Assembly: GCA_018857735.1 (NCBI GenBank)
Contig: JABMCL010000882.1
Coordinates: 100,001 to 164,000 of the forward strand
Source: Alviniconcha marisindica
Lineage: Eukaryota; Mollusca; Gastropoda; Provannidae
Length of the DNA stretch: 64,000 nucleotides
Reading direction: 5' to 3'
Below the pieces are notes generated by a model. It was given only the letters and a program-made list of their open reading frames with translations, did no database searches and was not told the DNA's origin. Shown here in pieces: positions 1 through 11,539 of this stretch; position 1 is the stretch's first letter, and each line of letters opens with the position of its first letter. The position numbers and the translations under genes are program-made.

Positions 1-205
1 TACTTGTAGCTACCAGGTTTGTAAGCTAATTGCTAATTTATTAGCTAGCCGCTAACAGGTGAAACAGCTGTCGTAGATGCATGTTTATTAGCTAGTTGCT
101 AACAGGTGTGACAGCTGCTGTAGTGCCATGTTTGTAAGCTGGTTGCACAACAGGTGTGACATCTGTCGTAGTGCCAAGTTTGTAAGCTGGTTATGTGACA
201 GCTAA
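1..205. repeat. Degenerate tandem repeat, about 60 bp unit
   Basis: Three to four imperfect copies of a block containing tttgtaagctggtt, aacaggtgtgacagctg and gtagtgcca. The array stops at a poly-A run near 206. No coding potential seen. The array probably continues off the left edge. Confidence 0.7.
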
Positions 206-524
206 AAAAAAAAAAAAAAGGAAAAAGAAGATAGAAAATGATGTTTTCTGTTTGGCTGCCTGTTTAGACAAAACAAGAAACGGATGGTTTGCGTTTCCTG
301 TTCAGATAAAATAAAGGAAGAAGAAAAAAGAAAAGAAAAAAAAAACAACAGCAGCAACATGATTTGTAACTGTATCCGCACTATTTTGAAGAAGAAGAAG
401 AAGAAGAAGAAGAAGGCTGCCTGTTCAGACAACAAAGAAATAAGCTGAAGGTTTGCATTGGACTGCCTGTTCCGATAGCAAACATCAAACAAACACCGTG
501 CTCTAATGGTTTATATGGTCGACT
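206..524. repeat. A/GAA-rich tract with degenerate short repeats
   Basis: Poly-A and GAA-rich stretches are interleaved with four loose copies of a block containing ctgcctgttcagac. The 96-codon frame on the minus strand here is phenylalanine-rich low-complexity sequence and is not a gene. Confidence 0.55.
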
Positions 525-2450
525 GCCTGTTCAGACCCAAAGGAGTGCATGAACATTTCCCTCCACCGCCATAGCCCCTTCCCTTCTTCTGGTTTCTGTG
601 GACGTTAAGCACCATGTGTACTTACTCCAGACCCAAAGGAATGCACGAACGTCTTTCCCCACCTCCATACCCCCTTTTCTCCCCGTCCCTAACAGGCCTT
701 CTGGTTTCTGTGGATGTTTCTGTGGACGTTAAGCACCTGTTTACTTACTTCAGACCAAGAGTAACGACGTCTCCACCACTCCATACCCCCTTCCCGTCCC
801 TAACAACCGTCTGGTTTTGTGGACGTTAAGCACCATGTTACTTACTCCAGACCAAAGGAATGCACGAACGTCTTTCCCCACCTCCATACCCCGTTTTCTC
901 CCCGTCCCTAACAAGTCGTCTGGTTTCTGTGGACGTTAAGCACCATGTTTACTTACTTCCAGACCCAAAGGAAGTGCACGAACTCTTTCCCCACCTCCAT
1001 ACCCCGTTTTCTCCCCGTCCTTAACAAGCCGTCTGGTTTCTGTGGACGTTAAGCACCATGTGTACTTACTCCAGACCCAAAGGAATGCACGAACGTCTTT
1101 CCCCACCTCCATACCCCGTTTTCCCCGTCCCTAACAAGTCGTCTGGTTTCTGTGGACGTTAAGCACCATGTTTACTTACTTCAGACCCAAAGGAGTGCAC
1201 GAACATCTTTCCCCACCTCCATACCCCGTTTTCTCCCCGTCCTTAACAAGCCGTCTGGTTTCTGTGGACGTAAGCACCATGTGTTACTTACTCCAGACCC
1301 AAAGGAATGCACGAACGTCTTTCCCCACCTCCATACCCCCTTTTCTCCCCGTCCCTAACAGGCCTTCTGGTTTCTGTGGATGTTTCTGTGGACGTTAAGC
1401 ACCATGTTTACTTACTTCAGACCCAAAAGAGTGAACGAACGTCTTTCCCCACCTCCATACCTCCTCTCTCCCCGTCCCTAACAAGCCGTCTGGTTTCTGT
1501 GGACGTTAAGCACCATGTGTACTTACTCTCAGACCCAAAGGAATGAACGAACGTCTTTCCCCACCTCCATACCCCCTTTCTCCCCGTCCCTAACAGGCCT
1601 CTGTTTCTGTGGAGTTTCTGTGGACGTTAAGCACCATGTTTACTTACTTCAGACCCAAAGGAGTGCACGAACGTCTTTCCCACCTCCATACCCCCTTCTC
1701 CCCGTCCCTAAAAAGCCGTCTTGGTTTCTGTGGACGTTCAGCACCATGTGTACTTACTTCAGACCCAAAGGAGTGCACGAACGTCTTTTCCCACCTCCAT
1801 ACGCCCCTCTCCCCGTCCCTAATAAACCGTTTGGTTTCTCCCTCCACCGCCATACCATATAGGGCTTATTAGGGACAGGGAGCTGGTTTGTGTGACAGCT
1901 AATAAGCCGTCTGGTTTCTGTGGACGTTTCTGTGGACATTAAGCACCATGTTTACTTACTCCAGACCCAAAGGAGTGCACGAACATCTTTCCAGACCTCC
2001 ATACCCCCTTCTCCCCGTCCCTAACAAGCCGTCTGGTTTCTGTGGACGTTAAGCACCATGTGTATTTACTCCAGACCCAAAGGAGTGCACGAACGTCTTT
2101 CCCCCTTTTCTCCCCGTCCCTAATAAGCCGTCTGGTTTCTCCCTCCACCGCCATACCCCCTTCTCCCCGTCCCTAACAAGTCGTCTGGTTTCGGTGGACG
2201 TTTCGGTGGACGTTAAGCACCATGTTTACTTACTTCAGACCCAAAGGAATGCACGAACATCTTTACCCACCTCCATACCCCCCTCTCCCCGTCTGTAACA
2301 GGCCTTCTGGTTTCTGTGGACGTTAAGCACCATGTTTACTTAGTTCAGACCCAAAGGAATGCACGAATATCTTTCCCCACCTCCATAAAAAGTCGTCTGG
2401 TTTCTGTGGACGTTTCTGTGGACGTTAAGCACCATGTTTACTTACTTCAG
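525..2450 (+). repeat. Composite tandem array: SINE 3' tail fused to a splice acceptor and exon start
   Basis: About 16 units of roughly 100-125 bp run up to the ShKT exon. Each unit has two parts. The first (ccccgtccctaa, ggtttctgtggacgttaagc, accatgtttac) matches the 3' end of the SINE at 6623-6937. The second (ttacttcag, then acccaaaggagtgcacgaac) matches the acceptor and first bases of the real exon starting at 2451 (ttacttcag, then acccggaggagtgcaagaac). Units vary by indels. Short frames across it are repeat-derived. Confidence 0.85.
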
Positions 2451-2603
2451 ACCCGGAGGAGTGCAAGAACATCTGGGGTGACCGGAAGTGCCAGGGCTGG
2501 GCTGACACTGGAGAGTGCGATGCCAACCCCATCTGGATGAAGCAGTACTGCAGCAAGTCCTGCAAGGTGTGCAAGACCACCGGAACGGGCACCACCACCA
2601 AGC
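2451..2603 (+). CDS. ShKT-domain protein, one internal exon (partial gene)
   Basis: A 153-nt open exon preceded by ttacttcag and followed by the donor GTAAGT at 2604. Entry phase leaves AC before the first full codon and one C at the end. The product has the ShKT six-cysteine pattern: ECKN near the start, then KCQGWADTGEC, NPIWMKQYC, SKSC and KVC, followed by a Thr/Gly-rich linker. ShKT domains are small disulfide modules found in many secreted animal proteins (astacins, oxidoreductases, matrix proteins) as well as in venom peptides. The domain alone does not say which this is. Other exons and the signal peptide are not identified, apart from the candidate at 3170. Base composition is GC-rich compared with the flanking repeats, as expected for a coding island. 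Confidence 0.85.
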
Positions 2604-2780
2604 GTAAGTTCTTGTTGTTGTTGTTGTTGTTGCGTGTATGAGACAGTGTGGGTGTGAAATGGGGATGAGGGGTGGGGAGGAGAGTGGAGTGGGGAGGTAT
2701 TGGTGTTGGGGGTGGGGTTGGGGTTGCTATGTGTGTGTTGGTTGAGGGTCGTATTATTACATTCGTGAGAGGGTGACTCG
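2604..2780 (+). other. Intron start after the ShKT exon
   Basis: Begins with GTAAGT, followed by a short (TTG)n run and G-rich sequence leading into the long TG tract. No gene seen. Confidence 0.6.
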
Positions 2781-3070
<290 letters not shown>

Positions 3071-3169
3071 TGCGTGCGTGCGTGTGTGCGTGTGTACACG
3101 CGCGCGTGGCTGTGTGTGTATGTGAACGTGTAAGTGTGCTGTGTGTGGTAATGTACGCCCGGTCACAAG

Positions 3170-3267
3170 GTGTCTGCGTGGGGTGCAAAACTGTTCCCTG
3201 CCTGCCCAAGGGTTACCCCCGGGAGGACGGGAAAAAGTCCTGCAACAGCTGGGCCAAAAGCGGTTAA
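3170..3267 (+). CDS. Possible second ShKT-like exon or decayed copy
   Basis: After an AG at 3168-3169 there is an open stretch whose phase fits the C left over by the exon ending at 2603. It reads [18 protein letters not shown] and then [13 protein letters not shown] before a TAA at 3265-3267. The CNSWAKSG segment resembles the CQGWADTG core of the first ShKT domain but the rest of the domain is missing. It could be a split domain continuing in another exon through a weak GTTAAC donor, a truncated C-terminus, or a pseudo-exon. The acceptor has no good polypyrimidine tract. Confidence 0.3.
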
Positions 3268-3354
3268 CGCCGCCCAAACGGACACGGGAAAACCCAAAAA
3301 ACCGCGACACCATACATGAAGGTGGGTTCGCACAACAATGTTGATCAGCAGAAC

Positions 3355-4245
3355 AACCTGGCTCGGTTGGTAGAGTGTCGGACCATGGACCTAGCAACGT
3401 ATGCGTAGGTTTATTGTCGGACCGTGGACCTAGCTACGTATGCGTAGGTTTATTGTCGGACCGTGGACCTAGCTACGTATGCGTAGGTTTATTGTCGGAC
3501 CGGGTGGACCTAGCTACGTATGCGTAGGTCCAGTGTCGGACCGGGACCTAGCTACGTATGCATAGGTCCAGTGTCGGACCGTGGACTTAGCTACGTATAT
3601 GTAGGTCTAGAGTCGGACCGTGGACCTAGCTACGTATATGTAGGTCTAGAGTCGGACCGTGGACCTAGCTACGTATATGTAGGTCTAGAGTCGGACCGTG
3701 GACCTAGCTACGTATATGTAGGTCCAGTGTCGGACCTTGGACCTAGCTACGTATATGTAGGTCCAGTGTCGGACCATGGACCTAGCTACGTATGCGTAGG
3801 TCCATTGTCGGACCGTGGACCTATCTACGTATACGTAGGTCCAGTGTCGGACCATGGACCTAGCTACGTATATGTAGGTACAGTGTCGGACCATGGGCCT
3901 AGCTACGTGTGCGTAGGTCCATTGTCGGACCGTGGACCTATCTACGTATACGTAGGTCCAGTGTCGGACCATGAACCTAGCTACATATATGTAGGTCCAG
4001 TGTCGGACCATGGGCCTAGCTACGTGTGCGTAGGTCCATTGTCGGACCGTGGACCTATCTACGTATACGTAGGTCCAGTGTCGGACCATGAACCTAGCTA
4101 CATATATGTAGGTCCAGTGTCGGACCATGGGCCTAGCTACGTGTGCGTAGGTCCATTGTCGGACCGTGGACCTAGCTACCTATACGTAGGCCCAGTGTCG
4201 GACCGTGGACCTAGCTACCTATACGTAGGTCCAGTGTCGGACCTC
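3355..4245. repeat. 39-bp tandem array with internal palindromes
   Basis: About 21 copies of a 39-bp unit built from gtcggaccgtgg, acctagctacgta and tatgtaggtc. The unit contains near-palindromes (ctacgtatacgtag; ggtcc/ggacc), so both strands give long frames (259 and 147 codons). Because 39 is divisible by three, the frame repeats a 13-residue motif; this is not evidence of a protein. The left edge (ggctcggttggtagag, 3360-3375) resembles a tRNA A-box region, so the array may have grown from a tRNA-derived element. Confidence 0.9.
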
Positions 4246-4510
4246 ACCCAGGTAAAAAAAAAAAAAAACCGACCCAATTTTCGCGCAATGGATTACTGAA
4301 GTTAAAAACAAAACACCACAATAACAACAAAACAACAACAAAAGTTAGTTAGTTAGTTAGTGCTTTGAGCCCGGTCAACCACAAAGGGTTGTATCAGGGC
4401 TAATCAACAAAAGAAAAAAAGAAAAGAAAAAAAAGAAGAAAAAAAACACTAACAATAACAAACAAAAAAAGAAGAAGAGGAAGAAAAGAAAACTGAAAAA
4501 TCAACAAAAA
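4246..4510. other. A-rich spacer with a short dispersed-repeat tail
   Basis: Contains (GTTA)n at 4343-4361, the block gtgctttgagcccggtc, and long A/GAA-rich stretches. No gene seen. Confidence 0.4.
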
Positions 4511-4511
4511 A

Positions 4512-4625
4512 GGGAGTTAATTACCGTTCATAAGACGTCACACAATCACAACAACAAAGACCCGAGTAGCCTACGGTAATTCTCATCTGGCATGCGAGTA
4601 AATACAAGGTAGCCTACATAAACTT
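4512..4625. mobile_element. Partial MITE-like element (family of 19990-20270)
   Basis: Shares agggagttaat, gacgtcacaca, acaacaaagacc and ggcatgcgagtaaatacaag, in order, with the left half of the palindromic element at 19990-20270. The second arm is missing. Confidence 0.6.
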
Positions 4626-4759
4626 CACCAGATGCACATCCTTTAATAAAATGTTGGTCACTTCGTTGCAGACGAAGAGGAAGGAACTGAGGAAACGGAG
4701 ACCGACAGCGGAGCAACCACGGTGGCACTGATGTCTCAGTTGACGATAGTGCCGATGAT

Positions 4760-5010
4760 TGTCTCAGCCATCATCTTGAGTGCTTTCTAGACCTCAGCTT
4801 GTACTTCGTCGTTTATTCACCATGACAGTCATCATCCGGAGTGCACTGTAGACCTCATCTTGTACTTCATCGTTTATACACCATGACAGTCATCATCTGG
4901 AGTGCATTGTAGACCTCATCTTGGACTTCGTTGTTTGTTCACCGTGATAGTCATCATCTGGAGTGCATTGTAGACGTCATCTTGTACTTCATCATTTACA
5001 TCATGATTCA
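4760..5010. repeat. Approx. 61-bp tandem repeat, four copies
   Basis: The block catcatctggagtgcattg, then tagacctcatcttgtacttc, recurs at about 4770, 4830, 4891 and 4952. Confidence 0.85.
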
Positions 5011-5093
5011 CACTTAGGCTAAATCACGTAGGGCAGATTCATTTATGTCAGCAGTTCAGCCAGTCTCGTGATTTGATTCAAACTCGTGTGGAC

Positions 5094-6385
<1,292 letters not shown>

Positions 6386-6574
6386 GCCCGGCCCCCCCCC
6401 CCCCCCCCCCCCCCCCCTGTTGTTTGTTTGCTCTCGTCTCATACGAGCGGTCCAGTGGAACATAGACATACCCCCCCCCCCCCCCACCCCACCCCCCTAC
6501 ACACACACACACAACCTCTCCTCTAAACCTCAACTGGAATTAGTGAATAGCTGGGGGGGGGGGGGGGGGGGGTA
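6386..6574. repeat. Poly-C / poly-G homopolymer cluster
   Basis: C runs near 6391-6417 and 6471-6497, a CA tract near 6499-6512 and a G run near 6553-6573. Assembly length is likely unreliable here. Confidence 0.85.
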
Positions 6575-6622
6575 AAAGTAAGAGGGTGGATATAAAGTGA
6601 ATTTGATTGTCATACCAACATT

Positions 6623-6937
6623 GTGAGCCGGTTTGGCCTAGCGGTAAGGCGTTAGGTTGGTAAGCAGAGGGACCTCGGTTCGAGTCCGCTTCGGCTCTCC
6701 TTTCTCTTCAAAAGTTGTGGTCTGTGGACACCGTCTTGTGACTTTGTCCCTCACAATTAATGAAACATAAAAATGGCTCTCATCGCTGCCCACTTTAATG
6801 CCGCAGGATTCATTCTGGTGGTGACAGTGTAGCGATAGGTACATAATCTCCCTCTTCAGTCCCCCATCTCCATACCCCCTTCTCCCCGTCCCTAATAAGC
6901 CTTATGGTTTCTGTAGACGTTAAGCACCATGTTTACT
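6623..6937 (+). mobile_element. tRNA-derived SINE (family 1), full length with target-site duplication
   Basis: The head is tRNA-like: gagccggtttggcctagcgg contains an A box and ggttcgagtcc a B box, and its ends can pair (GAGCCG with CGGCTC). The body (tttgtccctcacaattaatg, cagtgtagcgataggtac) ends with taagcaccatgtttac. An 11-bp direct repeat, ataccaacatt, flanks it at 6612-6622 and 6938-6948, the mark of retrotransposition. Other copies: 16132-16446 (minus), 28815-29045 (minus, headless). Its tail is also built into the array at 525-2450. Confidence 0.9.
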
Positions 6938-7028
6938 ATACCAACATTCCTACAAGCACTATACACGAAAACAACATAGCTCAACCAAAAGCCAAAATCT
7001 GAAACAGAATGACTGCTAGCGTTCTAAA

Positions 7029-7252
7029 TTTTGGGGGTAATCCCCTTTATCAAGCCACAAAACAGACACTTAACAGATAAACGGTCAAAAACTTTTTTTT
7101 TTTAAATGAAAGAAAAAGACTTATCTTGCTTTGGTTAAGTTTTAGTGTAAAAACTGAACCAAAACAAGATAAGTCTTTTTAATCGTTTTTGACCGTTTAT
7201 CTGTTGTGCAAGTGTCGTTTTGTGGCTTGATAAAGGGGGCTTCCCCGAAAAT
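7029..7252. mobile_element. Fold-back (inverted repeat) element, about 100-bp arms
   Basis: The left arm (gggggtaatcccctttatca, agccacaaaacag, cagataaacggtc, aaaaagacttatcttg) is mirrored by the right arm (caagataagtcttttt, gaccgtttatctg, ttttgtggcttgataaaggg), with a loop of about 25 bp near 7140. It is consistent with a non-autonomous fold-back element; no transposase is visible. Confidence 0.8.
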
Positions 7253-7359
7253 GTGCATACTGTGTGTCCGTGTTAAAACAAATAAGCGTTCGTTTGAACC
7301 TTTCTGTGTTTGGATCAACCACAAGCAGACAAGTGGCTTAGCTCTCCATCTCATTTTTC

Positions 7360-7475
7360 ACCGTTTAACTGTTGTTGTTTTTTGTAGCTTGATAAAGGGG
7401 ATTACCCCGAAAATTCACATGTTGTATTTTGTGCTAATAAATAGCGTTCCTTCGAACCTTTTGTGTGTTTGAATA
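7360..7475. mobile_element. Partial copy of the fold-back element family
   Basis: Repeats caccgttta, tagcttgataaaggggatta, ccccgaaaatt and then aataaatagcgttccttcga, as in the right arm and flank of 7029-7252. A further diverged piece lies at 54640-54745. Confidence 0.6.
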
Positions 7476-8029
7476 CCCTGCAGACAGGGAATTCCAGCAG
7501 GAAGGAAATCCATGAAATTCCCAAGACATCCTGGACTAGAGGGGTCAATATTCTGCAACAACTACCACAGCTCTACTAATTATCATGGTCAATAGAAATG
7601 CAGAGGGCATTCATCGGTTGGAATAGCTCAATCAGTCTTGCTCAGTTATCCAGGAGGAATATGCCTGGAACATGAACACTGGCATTACAGACTGGGGATA
7701 AGGCAGCAGAATCAGCAGTGTTATATGTTTATGGATGGGTTGTTCAAGTGATTAAAGACGGGCTTGATCATTAATTTTCTGCACATGCATTTTGGTGTTT
7801 GTTGAGTGAGATGTGGTGTGGTGCTTGTGATGTATCGTCGCGATATAACCGTTCTGGTTGACATGGCGTAAAAAACCCAAGTTACTTATCTTGTGTTTGC
7901 TAAGGCTACTTAGTTCTTGGATTTTTACGTGCTGTCAACCGCACAGGGTTACTCCAGGACGAATCGCATACATTCATTACTCCGTACAAGGTCAAAACGT
8001 GTTGAGGTGTAGTGCGCTTTTCGTGATGT
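7476..8029. other. Intergenic stretch, no gene seen
   Basis: Unique-looking sequence. The segment near 7490-7620 (caggaattccaacaggaagg-like wording, gacatcctggactagagggg) has a diverged second copy at 11275-11410, so it is part of another dispersed repeat. No exon supported. Confidence 0.4.
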
Positions 8030-8133
8030 GTGTGTGCGCGCACGTGTATGTGTAATGGTGTGTGTGCGTGTGTTTGTGTTTGTGTACGTGTGTGTGTGTG
8101 TGTGTGTGTGCTGTGGTGTGTTGCGTTGCGCGA

Positions 8134-8178
<45 letters not shown>

Positions 8179-8217
8179 CGTATGTGCATGTGGTGTGGTG
8201 CGTGAGTGTGCTTGCGT

Positions 8218-8267
<50 letters not shown>

Positions 8268-8282
8268 GTGCATGCGCGCGTG
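8028..8282. repeat. Interrupted (TG)n microsatellite
   Basis: TG/CG-rich tract in several blocks. All frames are low complexity. Confidence 0.9.
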
Positions 8283-8339
8283 CACAAACTACCTGTCTAC
8301 AGGTAAGAAGAAACGTGTGTCGCCCTTAGCGGAAACGGT

Positions 8340-8900
8340 AAAAATTAAACAGTCATGTTGGCGGAGTCTTTAATGACTGTACATTCTGAAGCTGTACAAA
8401 TGAAATGGCTTCACAAAATCAAAGACAAAAACCCTCCCCAACTTCAATGTGTGCACAAACAACAATTGTGTTAGGATCAGCCAGATCAGCATCCCAATGA
8501 CCTTAGTCAATACAAATGCATCCCCCCCCCCCCTCCCCCCAACAAAATCAGCTTTATTACACAATTTTTAATATTTAAACCCACAGCTTATTACACAAAT
8601 TTTAATACTTGAACCAACAGATACATTACTGAAGAAAAAATATATAATGTTCTTATATATGTACAGTCTCTGATTACTGTTTCATCCACAACACAACAGA
8701 AATCCTACCATTTGTTATAATCTCTTTCACTCTGTCACTCACATACACACACAAACCCGCTTCGAACAATCAGCCAAAACTGACAAGAACAAAATAAAAC
8801 AAAAATCCCCCCTCCCCCTCCCCCCGATATAAAAGACTAAAATCAAGGTGGGGGGCGGGGGGCGGGGGTTATCAACTACCAAAAGGGGTTTGTGGGTAGC
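8340..8900. other. Intergenic stretch with a possible minus-strand poly(A) signal
   Basis: On the minus strand an AATAAA lies at 8549-8554. C-rich and G-rich homopolymers occur near 8521-8540, 8806-8825 and 8850-8868. No coding exon recognised; assignment to a transcript would need RNA data. Confidence 0.25.
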
Positions 8901-9074
8901 TGGGTGGAGGGTTTATTTATCTCGTACAAGGAGAGTTGAAATTCGAGACTTGCAGTCGCCTTGTTGCAATGTTTCCAGTAGTGCAATCGCCGCTTTTAGT
9001 ACAGTGCAGTCTACATCTGCTGGGTACGTTGCAGTATCCAACTTTGCACAAACTCAACGGTGTGAGCTGCATCT

Positions 9075-9385
9075 GTCTCCTTCTGCCAAAAGTGCATGTG
9101 AAAGGTTACAGCTAAACACACATGCGCCCTATGTATGTGGCTCTGCATAAAGTGGCACTGTAACCTGATGCATGGTTGTATGGCGTGCACAGAACGTGCG
9201 CCGGGACGACAGCAGTTTTAGGTGGCACTAGCCATGTAACAAATAAAATAGCGCTGCAAGTGTACACCACCTCGATGGATATCAACGCGCTATGGACACT
9301 CGTTCACAATCACATGCGGCAAAAGCGCAGCCAGTCTGCTCGACAGCAGAAAACAGCGCTATATAAAAGCGACCTACATCAATGG
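9075..9385 (+). mobile_element. SINE family 2, 5'-truncated copy
   Basis: Shares with 59886-60352, in order: ctgccaaaag, ttacagctaaacac, gcatggttgtatgg, gtgcacagaac, gtacaccac, cagtctgctcgacagcagaa and agcgctatataaaagcgac. The tRNA-like head is absent. Confidence 0.75.
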
Positions 9386-9399
9386 GACTGACGAAAGGG

Positions 9400-9496
9400 G
9401 TTTTGGAGAAGAAGAGAAAGAAAAGAAGAAGAAAAAAGGGGGGGGGGGGGGGGGAACAAAAGAAGGAACAAAAGAAAAGGAACAAAAAAACTAAAA

Positions 9497-9588
<92 letters not shown>

Positions 9589-9610
9589 AAAAAGAAAGAA
9601 AAGAAAAAAA
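9400..9610. repeat. Purine tract: poly-G, (GA)n, (GACA)n
   Basis: A/G-rich stretch with a G run near 9436-9453, (GA)n at 9500-9543 and (GACA)n at 9543-9587. It may be homopurine-homopyrimidine DNA. No gene. Confidence 0.9.
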
Positions 9611-9960
9611 TTCACGTTGAAAGAACTGAGGGAGAAAAACAGGGAGATGTTTCCGTGGAAATACGATCATACATGTAGGGTTTACACTGGATGTTGACAT
9701 CAAAATTCCCCGAGTTAAACACCATTATTTTCACTAGACCAAGTTACTGTTCAGTTACACACACAATTTGTGCGGGAGTGGTTTTAAGCTAAATAAAAAA
9801 CAAAATAAAAAAATCCTTTTACCATCGTTCCTTTGGCCTCCCAGTTTTGAATGTTGTTTCCGAATCCGCCAGTCTTCAGATTATCTGTTGACCATTATTC
9901 TAATTAAGTTCCCACACTCTTCGCGGTCTTAGCCAGCAACGTTCTGTTCGTAAACTTTAT

Positions 9961-10077
9961 AGAATCAACACACAAGGGAGTTTATTAGCACTCGAAAGAC
10001 GTGACGTCACACAAGTACGACAACAAATACCGGAGTCGCCTTTCGAGTGCTAATTAACTCCCTTGTGTGTTGATTCT
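9961..10077. mobile_element. Short palindromic MITE-like element
   Basis: Terminal inverted repeats of about 38 bp: agaatcaacacacaagggag and gcactcgaaag on the left, ctttcgagtgc and ctcccttgtgtgttgattct on the right. The TIR termini match those of 19990-20270. Non-coding. Confidence 0.8.
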
Positions 10078-10099
10078 GCGTGAGCGCTCTGGGCCTCTT

Positions 10100-10300
10100 T
10101 CTCTTTCAGGTAGGTAGGTAGGTAGTGTTGTTTAATGTCCTCAGATGTCGGTTGACGTATTAGGGACAAGCTGTGACCAATGCCGAAGCATGGTTCAATA
10201 TAGCTTTACGTCCACGGAAACCAGAAGGCTCGTTAGGACGGACAGCCCAGGACGGCCACCTCGACTCTAACACAGCTCCTGAACTTTCAGTGTATTCTCT
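10100..10300 (+). mobile_element. Dispersed repeat fragment (family 3)
   Basis: A (GGTA)n start is followed by ttacgtccacggaaacca, ttaggacgga, cagcccaggacggccacctc and aacacagctcctgaact. The same order occurs at 12705-12815 and 13545-13665. Confidence 0.55.
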
Positions 10301-10880
10301 TTCAGATTTTCCCCCTAAACATTATAGTCCAGGAAGAAGGCCCCTCCTTTTTTTTTCTTCCCCCCCCCTCCAAATTTTTAGGGACCCTACGAGCTCTTAT
10401 CGCCCTTCTAATACTTAGTTTCGGTGGTCAACCAACCCTTGATTCTCGTCACCGTAAAGAACATGCACAGCATAACTGGCTTCCCTCGTCCTTTCACTGA
10501 CCAAAGCAGCTAATTCCTGAGGCTGACTTTTTTCTTTTTTTCTTCTACTTCCTTTGGCACAGTGAACAAGTACTACAGCAGCAACTTTAAATCTGGCGGG
10601 AAAATAACAACAAAAACTACCGTTCACTTTCAGTTTCAACAGCTTTATTGTCTAAGATGAGTTAACGGAAAGGCACAGTCAAAAAAAAACAATGACAATA
10701 CAAGACAACGCGGGATAAGTTAGTTCAGGGACGCTTTGTTACTTGCAGCCACACACAGATACACCACCAGTTTCCATTCTGACATACTGTAGAAGGGGGA
10801 AAAAACATACTCACATACACTATAGGGTGACGGGGGGGGGGGCTGGCGAAAAGAAAAAGACAACTTCACAAATAAAACAA

Positions 10881-10926
<46 letters not shown>

Positions 10927-11280
10927 ATGACACAAAAATGATGCCACACGTGATGTCACAAGTCAAGAACCTTTCCCTCTGTCTTTTTCCTCCTGTCCTT
11001 CACAGAAACACACACCAATCACCAACAACTCCCCAGAGAGACACGTTTGTGTGTGTGTGTCTGGGGGGGGGGGGGGGGTGCACATGACATCAAAATACAA
11101 AATAAATGATGAACCCTTCTGCCTTTTTAAGCGTCTCTCCTTCATTTCATTCATTATTATACATCCTTAATTTTAAGAAGAGGGGAGGGGTGTGTGTGTG
11201 TGTGGGGGGGGGGGGGGGGCATAAAAAGTAAGAGGGAGACTACAAGTAAGAGGGAGACTACAAAGTGAATACCCTGTAGA
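10301..11280. other. Intergenic or 3' UTR stretch with a minus-strand poly(A) signal
   Basis: AATAAA on the minus strand (tttatt at 10642-10647) sits in ordinary sequence. If the IPO5 3' UTR reaches this far it would be over 8 kb, so this is only a candidate. TG (10884-10925) and G-run (11061-11078, 11203-11219) microsatellites follow. No coding exon recognised. Confidence 0.25.
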
Positions 11281-11539
11281 CAAGGAATTCCAACCGAAAG
11301 GAAATACACGAACCTCGCAAGACATCTCAGACTAGCGGGGCCGATATTCTATAATAACAACCACAGTTCAGCTAATTAGCATGATCAATACAAATGCACA
11401 GAGCATTCAGCGGTTGGAAGCGTACAGCAGGGAAATGGGCATTTTTCAACATCACCAGTGGAACCTGACTTGTGCCTTTTTCTCCTTTAAAAATAAAAAA
11501 AATAATCTTCCCCCACTCCACCCGCCCCCTCTCCCTCTG

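Noticed and set aside
2451..2603. Calling the ShKT exon a venom toxin gene
   Set aside because: The domain occurs in many non-toxic secreted proteins; one exon gives no evidence for a toxin role.
3520..4299. 259-codon frame with a 13-residue repeat
   Set aside because: It exists only because the 39-bp unit is divisible by three and stop-free; the opposite strand is equally open and there is no start, splice or domain evidence.
6623..6698. Functional tRNA gene
   Set aside because: Has A and B boxes but imperfect stems, is joined to a SINE body and the whole unit is flanked by a target-site duplication.
10642..10647. Definitive IPO5 poly(A) signal
   Set aside because: AATAAA on the right strand, but over 8 kb from the stop and other AATAAA occur; not supportable without RNA data.
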